Assembly (NCBI GenBank): GCA_008638375.1
Contig: CM018051.1
Coordinates: forward strand, 29,509,344 to 29,573,343
From: Nyssa sinensis
Lineage: Eukaryota > Streptophyta > Magnoliopsida > Cornales > Nyssaceae
Reading direction: 5' to 3'
Length of the DNA: 64,000 nucleotides
Every line of letters begins with the position of its first letter. The first letter of the stretch is position 1. Positions 37,011-50,025 of this stretch are shown here, piece after piece. The translations under genes and the position numbers were made by a program. The notes beneath the pieces were generated by a model. The model had not been told where the DNA came from and did not search any database. It saw only the letters and a program-made list of their open reading frames with translations.

Positions 37011-38599
37011 TTGTGCCTATATATACAACTTAATTGTATATATCTCTGAATTGCCCCAACTTGCCACCCAATTGGACCAATGAGATTACATGCAAACCCC
37101 ATATGATTGGTTTACATCAGCCCACCTCAGCCCTAGGGTCCCACTGATTCTCTGATGTATACATTTAGAGATGTATATGTATAGGTATGTGTGATATTAT
37201 ATATATAGATATATATGTATATATTACATACAAAAGACTGATATTTGCTAGTTAAAGAGGAGAAAACAGATCTGTTGGGGGGAGAGACCAAGGGAGAGAG
37301 AGAGAAAATCCTTGTGAGGTCTTGCATGTGTGGGATCAAGCATGGTGTGTGTATGTGTGTGTCTTCATGGGAGATGCACCAAGGAGGAAGGAAGGCTGAG
37401 GAACTGAGATGCACGACTGCACAAGAGCAGCATGCATAAAGCCATGAGGAGACCTGAATCGAGCCAAGAGGGGAACAACCACTGTTTGAAAGGTGAGACA
37501 CCTCAAACTGCTAATTTTTCTGTTTTGATTGTTGGTACTGTATCTGATAGTTTTGGCCTATATAAACTATGCATATAAGCTCCTGTGAGTCTTAGAACTG
37601 TTCTAGGACAACTTAGAATGGTCGGAATAGCCTAGAACCCCAAACCGTGAGTGAAACCACCATTGATGGACCTCGAATGTGCAGGTCTGAAACAACCCTC
37701 ACCAAGTTGAATTTGGTTGGTCAAGACCTAATCTAGAGGTCACAAGGATTCCAAAAATACCAACCCGCGACCCTAGAGCACTGATTTGGACCCTCAAAAC
37801 CACAGATGCAGGCCTCGGGTTTGAAACCCAGACCTTGTAATCGACTCCTACACTGAATGCTCGTAATTAGGACCTCAAGCCCATGATACAAGGATCATTT
37901 TGAGACAAACCGCATCAGATTTGGTGGAGAAATGAGGCCCCACGACCGCACTGAAATTCTGCGCGATAATCGGCCAAACAGCACCCTATGCATGGCTTCG
38001 ATCCATAAAATCGATGCCAAACCGTTGGCATGACATCCAGAAGATGTTTGAAACCAAAACAGGCCGAAATCCGTGCTTGAAATGGCACGAAAATGGAGAA
38101 AAACCGAACCTGCACTTAGGGCAACGGTGCCCTGCGCGTTGGAGAAGATAGAGTTGACTCGCCAACTCGTTTGAGTTGGGCCGAGTCGACTCATACACGT
38201 GGCAACCCAAGACTGTGCCACTGTTTAATTGAAACTACACCGTTTTGGGTGTCAACTGATTTGTTTTAAAATCAAACTTGACCTGTTTGGTTACGGATGC
38301 ACGAAATTAAAATTGGGAATTGGGCAACTGAAACACGGATAGGGGGGCTAATTAAGATTAACTGGAATATTGAATTCCGGTTTACTGAGGGTCAGTGAAC
38401 CGGTTGGTTCACAATGCATTTGGACCGGTTCAGCTAGTGAACCCTAAAACCAAAAGGTCTGAACCCCTATTTTCTGAATTTACATTTAAACCCCCAACTG
38501 TTTTGTGTAATTGTACTCTGGCCCAGATTTTGGAAAACATTATACATTTAAGCCCTGAATAAATTAATTAAATAATAAAATAATTATTTAATTATTTTA

Positions 38600-39745
38600 T
38601 TAAATAGGTAAAATTACAATTTTACCCTTGGACATTAAATATGTCAAACGAAGTCCAAATTAAGTAAATAAATAGTGTATTTTCACTATTTCAAGCATTC
38701 TGGACTCAATGGTACAGTCCGATTTTGGAAATACAGTCCCGAAAAATACAGACCCGTAAGTGATAAATGACCGAACTGCCCCTGATGGAACCCAGACCCA
38801 AATAAAAATATCAGATAGCCTCTTTTGACTATCTCGGGCATTCTGGACTCAACGGTGAGGTCCGTTTAGTGAACTGAGGTCCCGAAAAATACAGACACGT
38901 AGGTGTAAATGACTGAATTGCCCTTAATGATACCCAGGGCCGATTAAACATAACAGACAGTCCAATTTCATTATGTCGGACACTCTGGACCCAATGGTGA
39001 GGTCCATTTTATGAACTGACGTGCCGAAAAATGCGACACATGAAATTACCAAATTACCCCTGATACCGTACAAGACCTAAACAAAGTCCGATTGGGACGA
39101 AACTGATACCGGTAGGAGCCCAGACACTGGTGAGACTGTATACTTGATTAGATGACGAATCGGGGTCAGAATTACACAAAACGTAAAATGACCAAAATAC
39201 CCCTGAGCACTGTAAGTGCAAAGTAGAGGTCGAATAAAGGTCAAACTGATCTGATAAATTATCATAGGGATAATTATGAACACTGAAGGGCTAAATAAGA
39301 CTCTGAGACAGTCAACGCGTAAAACGAGAAATGACCGATGTGTCCCGACGATCTAAAGCAGATACCAAATGAAGTCCAAGGGACTTACAAATTTATACAT
39401 GAGATATATGGGACGTTCTAAGGACCATGATAGGGTCCGGGGCAAAAATGACAAAATTACCATTTTGCCCCTAAGACTAAATAAGTACCCAACTGATACC
39501 GATTAAAGTCTAAAAGACTTAAAACTTCATATATATGATATATGGGATATTCTGAGGACTAGAACAGGGTCCGGGATAAGAATGGAAAAATTACCATTTT
39601 GCCCCTATGGTTAAAATGAGAACCTAACTGATACCGATTGGAGTCCAAAGGACGTAGAACTTTGTACTTAAGATATAAAGACTATTCCGAAGACCACGAC
39701 AGGGTCCGGGACAAGAATGGTAAAATTATCATTTTTCCCCTAAGG
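38600..39745 (+). repeat. Nine-unit degenerate array of about 140 bp (B2)
   Basis: The phrase AAATGACCAAAATACCCCTG, in variants, recurs near 38614, 38765, 38908, 39043, 39187, 39329, 39450, 39588 and 39719, at steps of 121-151 bp. Between them, in the first five or six units, lies GGACTCAATGGTGAGGTCC. Best preserved copy of a repeat found in every long LTR here. Confidence 0.82.
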
Positions 39746-40039
39746 TTGAATGAGTGCCTGACTGATAACAATTGAAGTCTAAATGACTTAGGATATAATC
39801 CTAATAACTGCTAAGCCTAATTAACGAATGAAATAGCCTCGGTGAGACCCAATGGAAGGGCGATAGGCTACTAGGCTATCTTAGGTAATTCGATAGATAC
39901 CTAAGATGACGAATGAGACCTGAATGGATGAGTTCTGATCTGTCTGTGATTGATGATTATTATTCAGGATATACATGGAAATGCCTGACGTACCTGGAGG
40001 TTATCGGATTATTTATGCAAGGAAATAAGCGTAAAGTTT

Positions 40040-41448
40040 GTGAGTAACTCCTGACACTGTACTGTATTTTGATTCACTGTCTGTCCTTGTGAGTAACTCC
40101 TGACACTGTACTGTATTTTGATTCACTGTCTGTCCTTTGTGAGTAACTTCTGACACTGTTTTGATACTGTCCCTTGATTTACTGATCTGTTTTGAATGCA
40201 ATTGTTTAAGTGCAATTATTTAAATGCATGTTTTCCGTACTATATCACTTATGACATGGTTTTAGTCTTTTTAAATAATTGACTATATTCCTGATCCCTG
40301 TGCTAGCATTCCGTACTGTTTTGCCCGTTTTGAACTGTTGAGATAAAATGGATGTATTGAACCATTATTTCTGAAACGATTAAATAAATCATGTGATATA
40401 GGCAAAGAACAACATTTTGTTGTAACGTACCGCTTTGTATAGTATACTGTCTGAATGCTATATTGTTTAAATGTATGTACTTAATGTACGCCCTTTGTAC
40501 CACATTCCACGTGATGTGTTTGTGTCCTTCGAATTAGGAATTCCGTTCTATTCGGTTATGTGCTGTCCGTTAATGATATGTCTGTCTCGGTTGTTATGTT
40601 CCGTCCAGTTCTGACATGTTCGGTCCGTAATGATGTTAAGTCTGTCTTGATTGAAATATGGTCCAGTCCCGTTATGATCTATCCGTTAATGATATGTCTT
40701 TGTTTTGACTGATGTATTGTTCCGTTCGATTCTGCTATGTTCCGTCTGTTGATGATCTGTCCGTCTCGATTGATATATGGTCCAGTTCCGTTGTGTACTG
40801 TCCATTGATGATACGTCTGTCTTGATTGAAACATTGTTCAGTCCAGTTATGATTAGTTCCGACAGTGATGTGTCCCTGACTTGATTGTTATATTGTTTCT
40901 ACCCAGTTCCGTTATGTTGTGTCCTGCTCATGATTTGCCTGTGTCTTGATTAGTGTATTGTTTCCGTTTAGTTCCGTTATAATTTTATCCGTTCGCGATA
41001 TGCCTTTGCTTGACTGATGTATTGTTACCGTCCGATTCCGTTATATTCTGTCCGTTAATGTTATGCCTGCCTCGATTGATATGTTCCGTCCGGTTCTGAC
41101 ATGTTCCGTCCGTTGATGATCTGTCTATCTTGATTGATATATGGTCCTGTTCCGTTATGATTCGTTCCGTTAATGAAGAATCTGTGTCTTGACCGATAGA
41201 TTAGCAATAGTTATTGTTCTGACCGATTGGTTATGTCATGTTCCGATCCGTTGTATTGTCTGTTCGATTCCGTTTTATGGTACTAGACTGCTTATGAAAT
41301 GGATTTATAAAAAAATAGTTATTTTTGTAATGACTAAATTATCCATGTGCCTTGGGAGCACAAAACTGGTTTTGAAACCCATGATAGGGAATCTGTGTTA
41401 CTCACTGGGCTTATTTAAGCTCACCCCATTATTCTGACATTTTTCAGG
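40040..41448 (+). other. Intron-like segment of B2
   Basis: Donor TTT|GTGAGTAAC (40039/40040) and acceptor ACATTTTTCAG|GAATTACC (41448), 1409 bp. GGGCTTATTTAAGCTCACCC lies before the acceptor. Near the donor GTGAGTAACTCCTGACACTG is tandemly repeated three times (40040-40160), so the exact donor is ambiguous. Confidence 0.4.
40500..41280. repeat. Degenerate tandem repeat of about 60 bp
   Basis: More than ten diverged units built on GTTCCGTCCGTTAATGAT and ATGTCTGTCTTGATTG. It is the complement of the D1 array at 3520-4130, as expected from D1's inverted orientation. Confidence 0.78.
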
Positions 41449-42947
41449 AATTACCTCCATTGGATTAGAAGGTACTATGACATGACGTGAATAGGCTAAG
41501 TGGCATCGCAAGTAAGGATCTGACGGCACTGAATTGTAAAGACTGGTTTATTGTGGATTGAACCTGGTTATTCCGGTGAGTGGTATGTTATGACTGACTT
41601 GACTGATATATACTAGATAGACATGGCTCATGGAACTAATGGTACTCTAGAGATATTAGATCTGCTCTGTTGTTATATGCTTGATTTTAGATATGCTCTG
41701 GACTTAGAACTGTTAACTGTTTTGGATTTAGACTTGCTCTATGGTACATACCTTTATGGTGGATAAGTGAGTTGCATTCCCGTGACACAAAGAAAAAGTT
41801 TTAAATTCCGCTGCACCTGACCCTACAGTTGGAGTGCAATTCGTCGGAAGGTTCAGAATTTGCCTTTGGTTGGTCGCGTCGCGACCGACTGGCAGTCACG
41901 TCCTCGACATCCGCGTAGGGTGGGGTTCGGGATGTGACAAGCCGCCAAGTCCCTCTGGGGTAGGACTTATACTAACCCCCAAACAGAACAGATCATATCA
42001 AAATAGAGCCAAAACAGAACAGATTCCAAATGGCGTATAACAGAACAGGACAAACCCGAACAAAATCAGAACATGATACATCAAAAGGCAAGACATAATG
42101 GAATCATGCCATGCGCAATGCAGTATAAAGAGTATGTATGAAAGCATATGCATTAAAATGGTACAGTGTATAAAACAGTTCAGCATATAAAGCAGTATAG
42201 TATACAGAAAATATACACCAAGTCAAGAGTCCAAGTTACTCACCTGAATATTACGCTTATCTCCATTCACAACCAATCTTTGGAGAATTTGTAGTCACGC
42301 GTGAACCAAATTCTCGTGCATCTAGAGTTTGAGGTTGATCTTCAGTCCACGGTTCGACAGTTGAAGAAAACACACCAGCGGATTGATCGAGTCGGCCAAC
42401 CATTTTAAATCCAGCTTCATCAGCTTCTTCAACCTTTTTCCCCCCAAGCAGATGATGATCCTAACAGATTTTGTCCCTTTATCATCCCATCCATCAGATA
42501 TTGAAGAACTTTCCCCTCCTCTCTTCAGATTATTGTTCAGAGTCTTCCAAATCAGTAGCTCCAATTACTACAAGCAAAGTCAGAACCCATAGCCTGCTTC
42601 AACCCGAACAGTCAGCTTCATCTATTACTGGATTTTCCCTCTCTACATATGTTGAATCATATGCACAATATCCCAACAAGGATGGCCAGACCTCATTTGG
42701 ATTTCATAATAAACCGTTGCGCAACACCTCAAGATCTGCTTGGACAATCTCCTCAAATAATTCTGCTAGCAACTATGACCTATCAATAAACATCTCGGTA
42801 GCTCCTCATAGTCATCCTTCACTGTAGGATGCATTGTCATCATCAAATACCTCCTGAATCAAAATCAATCGCACAGGAATTCCTCCAAAATTCCACTCTG
42901 CACTTCTGTCTCCCCTGTAATCTTACAGTTTCAGTTGTAACAGATAA

Positions 42948-45900
42948 TGTAATATCCCGACCCGGGATACGTCACGTATACCGAGGTAGGTCGGTTAAAA
43001 TATGTAACTTGAATGGTAAGATATATATATCATGGTATTTTCATGGAAATGAATGACTGGAAACTATAAATGATTGAAATGTATAACCCATGCCGGGCAA
43101 CACCCGAGCACCCCAGGACATCGCATCGTAAAGCATGCACACACGTAAACCCATGCATGCATACATGCACCCATGCATGCATACATGCACCCATGAACGT
43201 AGACCATGAAATATTAGTGTATACATGCGTGCCTAGAGTTTGGTATATACGTATATATATGGGTATACGTGTATGTATAAAATATGTATAATCATGAGTT
43301 ATACATGTATATATATATATATTATATAATGTATTATACCATATATACATATGTGTTTATTAAATGAAAACAAAAAGGGAAAGAAAAGAAAATGGGAAAA
43401 GGGCTGTTACCAGCCGTGAGTGTGTGAGTTTAGGTGAGTGTATATATATTATATATATTATATAAATATGTATATATATATATATATTCATAAAGTAACA
43501 TAACTCCACCAACCCTAACCTAGTAGGTATGGTGGAGTAAGGTGCAAATCAGAAGGGGTATGGAAGGAGGTATAGCTGTGACAAGATCGGTGGAGTGAGA
43601 ATTGGGGCAAAGTAATATATGTGTATATTATGTAAAAGTGATCTCTCACTCTCGGGAGAAAAGGAAATCAAGGGAAAGATCAGGAACTAAGGGAGAGGGA
43701 AGCAGAATGAGAAAAAGAGAAGGTTAGAGAGAGGAACGGGTCGCGAGGAAGAGGGGCTCAACAACAAAGGAAAACCGAAAGTATAGGTAAGCCACTATTT
43801 CTGTTTTGAAATGTTAAAGCATGATTCGATTTATTTTGAATATAAGGTCTAAACAAGCATGAAAAATGGCGTTGATAGGAACAAACTGCACCTCATTTGG
43901 TTCACAAATGAGGGAGAAAATCCGAGTTGCAGGTTCGGAGGATAATCTGGGTCTCACTGATTTCACGTTTAAAACTTTGAAATTAGTTTATGAAAATGAT
44001 CCTTATAAATGCAGAAACACATCAGAAATCGGTTAGGGTCAAAACAGTGATCAAAACACCACGAAAATGAAAAATATAACTTGGCCGGAGAGTCGGCCGG
44101 AGATATTTGAACCCATATTCGTGAAGATCAAGACGGTCTTGATCAAAACGGAGGATGGAATCATGATTCCCATGTGATGGGGAGTAAAACGGCATTCAAA
44201 ACGGGAGGAAAAACCATCGAAAATTGGTGACAGTCGCCGGAGAAGACGACTGTTCACCACCGGAACCCTACCGGAGCAGTGGGGAAGACAACCGGAATGT
44301 CGTGGGGGCTATCGGGTTAAGACGAACCGGATCCGGGTTCGAATCGGGTCGGGACCCGACCGGAAATGAGTGGATAAGTAATACTGTGTCGTTTTTGGTT
44401 TTGAATTTAATTGGATTGGGCTTGTTTGGTAACAGAGATACAAAATTGAAATTGGGTTTTGAGTTTAACCGAACCTGGGATAAGATAGGAACTGGGATAT
44501 CGTAATCCGGTTCTTTGAAATGGACTGAACCGTTTGGTTCAGTAAGGGGGCAGACCGATTTAGGGTTTTTGGTTCTGAACCAACTGGTTCAGACCGCAGC
44601 TTTTGGAAATTATAAACCGGCCCCAAATGTTTTAAGAAATCTCACTAAGGCCCAAACAGGAAAATTAATAAAATATTAATTTTTACAAAAATGCCCCTAT
44701 TTCAAATATAGGTCAAACGAAGTCCAAACGATGCAAATGAATAGTCAAAATTTATTATCTTGGATGTTTTGAGTCCAATGGTGGGGTCTGTTTTGCCAGA
44801 CAGGACCCTGAAGGATAAATACCATGAAAGTGCAAAATGACCATTTTGCCCTTTTAAGTACAAAAGTCCAAATGGAATCCCGCGAAAGCCTAAACCGACT
44901 TTCTTCGGCATTCCGGACTTAATGGTAAAGTCTAAATTTGTATTTGAGATACTTATAATAGAAAGGCATAAAATTTGATGAATAGCATTTATTCTGAAAC
45001 GTATTCACTGATATATAGGGAACTCCAAAGGCAAGGGTACACTCACGGATTTCTGATCTAGAATCACGATAGAGGTAAGTGGATCACTCTCTCTTACATG
45101 TGGTGTTTCCACAAGCCAAGTTATTCTTTTACTGCCAAGCTCGTACTCTTGAATGTATTGATATCCTTGTATTCCACAATTCGATATTTTTCTATCTTGT
45201 GGACATTGATTGACTACTATATTCATTGTTATCATGTTGAACCATGCCTTGAAAGGCCTACTGTTGTATCCTCATTGAATGAATGATATTCCATTTTTAT
45301 ATTCTATGGAATTACTTATGATCATGACATGTTTATGAACACGGGAGTTGTGCTCAGTCACAACACCCATCTGATGCTATCTGATTGAATGAGACCTACG
45401 GGTCAAGTCCGTGAACGGACAAATGGCAATTCACTGGAATTCACTGGGGGGTATGCCGGGCCCCAAAAGATCGAGGGTCTGCCAAACCTTGACACAGAAT
45501 AACAGCATCTCTTATGACTGACAGAACATGATTGTTGAATGGCTCTATCCCTTATGATTCTTCAAGTCTCGAGGGACTTGCATTGATTGATTTGATTGTG
45601 ATCAGTTCACTGTGGCAGTACTTCATTGTTGTTATATTATCATTGAATTTCTTCATATTGCTATTACACCCAATACTTCTGATTGTGTGTTGTGATTATT
45701 GTTTTCACTGGCCCTTGTGGCAATTGCTTCCATTGGCCCTCGTGGCAATTGTTTCCATTGGCTATCACAGCATCTTATTCTTATGATTGACTATCATAAT
45801 CTTATTCATGGATTCATTGATCATCGATACTAGTGTTGGAGATCTGCATTTACTTACTGAGCTTTGTAGCTCATTCCACCCCACTTGCCCCCCCATTTCA

Positions 45901-46259
45901 GGTGATGACGCTGTGAGACCCCAGTAGGAGTCTGAGAGCGTAGGAGGACATTTTGAAGTATGGTATCAGTCTATGTTAGTTCTCCCGTGTATTCACCACC
46001 CCCGGGTGCTGGTTACATTTAGTTCTCATTTTGTCTTATGTAGAACTATGTCATGTATTTAATAGACTTCCACTGTTTAAATTATTTAAAAGACTTCCGT
46101 TGGATTACTGTAATTGATAAAGACTTCCACTGTTCATTATTTAAAATTTTTAGTACATTGCATATTAGTACTATGATACAGGAATGGAAAAAGTAGGGAC
46201 GGTCTTCGGGTCGACCCCGCGACACGAGATCCGCATAGGGTGGGTTTCGGGTCGTGACA
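42948..46259 (+). mobile_element. H2: solo LTR nested in J1
   Basis: Starts TGTAATATCCCGACCCGGG and ends GGGTTTCGGGTCGTGACA, flanked by GATAA at 42943-42947 and 46260-46264. Length 3312 bp. Colinear with H1, from the terminal GGGATACGTCACGTATACCG to the last bases. No coding domain. TA microsatellites lie at 43440-43490. Confidence 0.93.
45075..45901 (+). other. Intron-like segment of H2
   Basis: Donor GAG|GTAAGTGG (45074/45075) and acceptor CCCCATTTCAG|GTGATGACG (45901), 827 bp. Contains both conserved hairpins: GTTGTGCTCAGTCACAAC at 45347-45364 and GGGGTATGCCGGGCCCC near 45448. Confidence 0.45.
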
Positions 46260-46399
46260 GATAATGTTCTTCAGTTTGGGTTGTAGGAATTCCAACTCTC
46301 ACCATGGATCAACCTACAGAACAGATTGGAGACCACTACCATTGTTGATCGATGATTCTGGAGCAAAAACCTGCAGAGCTATGAAATCCATAGTCTCCA

Positions 46400-47160
46400 T
46401 CTCACTGATTTCAGGACCAACATAATCTGGGCACCATTTTTCCACACTGAGATTTACCTCTCCTCCAAAGGTTTTCCCCTCTTCCCAACTTAAAACCCAG
46501 AGCTAAATTTTCTCCTTCAAATAGTCACCTCTCTTTCTTAGGATTCATCATGTGTCCCAATAACGGCATCTGACCTCTCCGCACCTCTATAGTCTTCGGC
46601 CAGTTCCTTTTAACATCTCCAAAATCTCCATATGGCCGCAGTGCAGAATGGCTGGCCATATATTTGGGAAGAGGTCTTCTGGGATTTGCAGTTTTAGACT
46701 TCAACATTTCCAACCTTAAGACGCTCATAAGCTTCTCCATTTTCCAATTCAGTAATAACCCAAGAGAGACTCCAAGAACAACCCCACTATTCAATCTCAT
46801 CCCCTGATTTTTATGAATTCAATCCGTCTTACCAATTAATTCGAATAATCTCCGTGAACAGCACCTGTCCTCAACTGAACATGGCAGATACAGAGGAACC
46901 CCACAAACCTTACTAAACCAAATCCAAGATATTTGCTCTCTTGAATCAACTTTTGTATCTTCAATTCCTGCCCTTCCTTGCCGTAAAATCCACCAATACG
47001 AACCCTCAACATTCATGGCAGCCATCGTAACCCATTTTCCTGTCCGCACTGCTGCACTGCTACACCAACACGCACACACGCATGTACATACACATACCCA
47101 ATTGGAATGCTTCCTGTACCTCTTTACTCGATCCTGAGCCACCACACAAAACCGTAACAT
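46400..47160 (-). pseudogene. Decayed coding-like segment inside LTR J1
   Basis: On the minus strand, from 47160 down to 46525, one frame stays open for about 210 codons apart from a TGA at 46819. It includes RTGKWVTMAAMNVEGSYWW, ISWIWFSKVCGVPLYL and GDFGDVKRNWPKTIEVRRG. After a stop near 46525 another frame looks coding (NLSVEKWCPDYVGPEISEM). The GVPLYL motif is faintly like the GLPLxLW motif of plant DUF4283 proteins, but I do not recognise the gene with confidence. It is on the sense strand of J1, so it may be a captured host or LINE fragment. Another coding-like patch on the same strand, beyond H2, lies at 42300-42600. Confidence 0.35.
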
Positions 47161-48069
47161 AATCCCAATTTTTGATACATCTAAACCTCGGCCTGTACCG
47201 CTACTGCTGCTACCTTCTGCACCGCTATACTCTGCTGTATAATGCCCATGTCCATCACTCCTTCAGTTCTCTTAGCAACCAAATCAGAAGAGAAGAGATG
47301 GAGTCAAAACTCGTTCACATGCTATTAAAGCAACTCCCGTAGCAGCAGCCACACATTCAACGATCAAACGCCCAACGCGATTCAGCCCCTTGCAGCGAAC
47401 TGCTTCAGTCCGCACTTCCATTTCCATCAATTTCCTCAAGCCCGCAAAACTAATTCGCACTCAATCCCTACTGTTCTCACGCTAGACAGACACACCTATA
47501 TATATATATATATAGCTCCTGCACCGTCTTTCACACACCCCTGTTCGAATCATATTACGGTGCAACGTCTTCCCAAATCAGCAGCTCTGATTGCTACTCA
47601 ATTTCAATCCCAAGTTCAGCTCCATCCATGCCCATACAACCATGCCATCATCCTCTGTCGACCATCGCGAAACCCATCCGCCTTTTATCAGAACAGGGGA
47701 TTTCAATACCCAACCTGCATCACCCCCACGCTTCACACACATACACAAATTAAATACATACACACCGACCTGCCCACCGTCTTTCTCTCCCTGCTCTAGA
47801 AGCTTCAAGCTTCTTCCTATGTCGCCTCTCTCCCACGATCACTGACTACTCTCTCTTTTCTTTTCTCTTCTTTACTTTTCTTCAGCTTCCTCCAGCTTCT
47901 TGAAGAAGCTTCTTCTCCCCTTATCTTATATACATATATATATATATAATATAAAATAAGCCCCCCCTTTTCTCACATTTTCTAGCAGCTTCGGCTGCTT
48001 TTCTATCTTCTTTTCTTTTCTTATCAATTTATCCAATTCCATCATGAAGCTTCTTCAAGCTTTTGCTTT

Positions 48070-48072
<3 letters not shown>

Positions 48073-48108
<36 letters not shown>
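48073..48108. repeat. TA dinucleotide microsatellite
   Basis: About eighteen TA units in J1; a second shorter tract lies at 48180-48195. Confidence 0.92.
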
Positions 48109-48112
<4 letters not shown>

Positions 48113-48752
48113 TACTTAGGCTCCTTTACTATTTTAAAATATATACTTAGGCTCTTTTACTATTTTAAAATATATCTTATATATATATATATATATTCCG
48201 TTGAGTTAGTGTCTTCTATTATCTCATTAAAATTATATAAAATATAATTTCTATATATTTTATATAAACTATTCCCATTCCAAAATATTAAATTATAAAA
48301 TGCCAACCAATTTGGTATACAACCGGGGCTTGATATCATTATTATATATATTTTACTGATTTTGGGCTTCATTAATAATTCATTTTATATTTATATTATC
48401 CACACAATTATTTTGCTGTATCGTTTAATATTTTATTCCATAGAATATTAAATCATAATATGCCGATAAAGGCGGGAATTATTTTGCCAACATTGGGTCC
48501 CTGTTAATGTCTTGTTTATTTCCACATAATTTTCATAATTAATTCTTTGATTTGATCCTATTTATCAACCTCGACATTCGGTTGACCGAGTCGTCAATTC
48601 CTCAAGCATATATTATTTTTTTATATCTGAGAGTATTAAATCACGTTATGGCTTCCTATATTTGGAATATTTCAAATCTGTAATGTCACAGAACTTAATA
48701 TTTCTTAGATCAAAGTATAGTCCGGTTCCTATCGGATTTTTGGGATATTACA

Positions 48753-50025
48753 GAAGATACTCAAGAATGTTAAGACAAGTTTAAAAAAAGTTTAAGATCT
48801 CAAATTGAAGAGAAAATACTCAAGAATGGTAAGACAAGTTTGGAAAAAGTTTAAGATCCCAAGTTCGTCTTGGCTTTACTTTTTCACTAAGTCTCAAAGG
48901 TGGAGCTTTTATACTTTACATGTATGTATGAGGTTACAATCCTGTATTTTAGGAAGGAATCCCTATGAGATTACAATCCTTGATTTTAGGAAGGAATCCA
49001 TTATGACCAACTTTCCTACAAGATACAAAATCTAATTTATACACAAATATAGAATATACACAAAATCTCATTAATATAAGTTTACATATTTAAGGTGGCT
49101 TGATTTCTGATATTGATATGTTAATAATATATATATATATATATTTATATTAAACATGATTAATGATGCCTAGCTTTTAATCGTTTATATATATAAAGTT
49201 TTATGTGTCTTACATGCTCTGTCGGGGATTAGATCCAGTAGACCTCAGTCTATATAAGTGACTCGGTCGGGAGTTTTAATCCATTAAGCAATTCAGTCGA
49301 GAGTCTGAATCTGGTAGGTCATGTAAGCTTAGAGTTCTAAATTATATTTAGTCGCCGAGATGACTATTTCATATCTATAAAAGGACATAGCTTCTAGATG
49401 TTTTGTATATAATACGTTTTTACAGTTTCAGCTTTTATGATATCATGATTTATCTTGCAAAACTAGACTAACATGAACATTTCCTTAATTTTACAGTATA
49501 TCTTACAAACTTCAATTATAAGCACATGTTTTATAATTACCAGTAACTTTCAATACAGTTTTCATATTGCTATCCATGAAAGTTATATAAAAAAGTTCAA
49601 AAAATCCATAACAGAAAACTTGAGTTATTCATGAGTTTTTCACAAAACTCACAAGTTTTATCTTACATATTTCAAGTGAGAATTCTAATAACGCAGCATA
49701 GGAGGATGGAATAGATTACAGCCACTTTTGGTAAAGAACGATCACTTTTGGCTATAATAGATATCTTTTGAAGTAGAATGCTAAAAGAAATTTTTTGGAC
49801 TATAATTTTCAAACTTGGTTGTATTTTGACAATTAAGTATTTAGTTATGATTTGTCATATTTTAATTTATGTTACTATGTATAATTATGAATAGATAGAT
49901 TATGTACCAGAACTTGAATTTTTCTGCCTTATGACGGCCTAAGACATTGTCTTAGTCAGCCAATAAACACACACACACACGCCCAAGAGGACTAATGAAG
50001 ATAGCAACACAAAAGACAGACACTT
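48753..50025. other. AT-rich spacer with two short tandem duplications, no gene seen
   Basis: A unit of about 57 bp (AATACTCAAGAATGGTAAGACAAG-like, shown here only in part) is duplicated at 48754-48866, and a 36-bp unit (TTACAATCC...TTTTAGGAAGGAATCC) at 48928-48999. The rest is AT-rich without a coding frame. The last five bases, CACTT, precede G3. Confidence 0.6.

Larger units (their letters stand above)
36512..41939 (+). mobile_element. B2: solo LTR nested in J1
   Basis: Starts TGTAACACCCCGATCCTG and ends GGGGTTCGGGATGTGACA, flanked by AGCCG at 36507-36511 and 41940-41944. At 5428 bp it is the longest uninterrupted LTR here. No coding domain. It has a tRNA-like module (36925-37010, minus), nine units of the 140-bp array (38600-39745), an intron-like segment (40040-41448) and a degenerate TCCGTTAATGATATGTCTG array (40500-41280). 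Confidence 0.92.
36066..42243 (-). other. Intron-like segment of J1 (interrupted by B2)
   Basis: Sense-strand donor TTCAG|GTGAGTAAC (42243) and acceptor ACATTTTTCAG|GATAT (36066). Net length about 0.75 kb without B2. GAGCTTGTTTAAGCTC lies before the acceptor. Confidence 0.42.
35598..48752 (-). mobile_element. J1: LTR carrying B2 and H2
   Basis: Starts TGTCACATCCCGCACCCC and ends GGATTTTTGGGATATTACA. The flanks are GAATA (35593-35597) and GAAGA (48753-48757), one mismatch, so the duplication is imperfect. Net length about 4.4 kb. The U5 end (AGTCGCC... CCAACCAAAGGC) is of the D type; the U3 start TGTAATATCCCAAAAATCC is unlike the others. Between 42250 and 47160 its sense strand contains coding-like stretches, which the other LTRs lack. 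The pairing of these two ends into one LTR is an inference. Confidence 0.6.

Noticed and set aside
40500..41280. CRISPR-like regular repeats
   Set aside because: Units are diverged and contiguous without unique spacers, and this is plant DNA.
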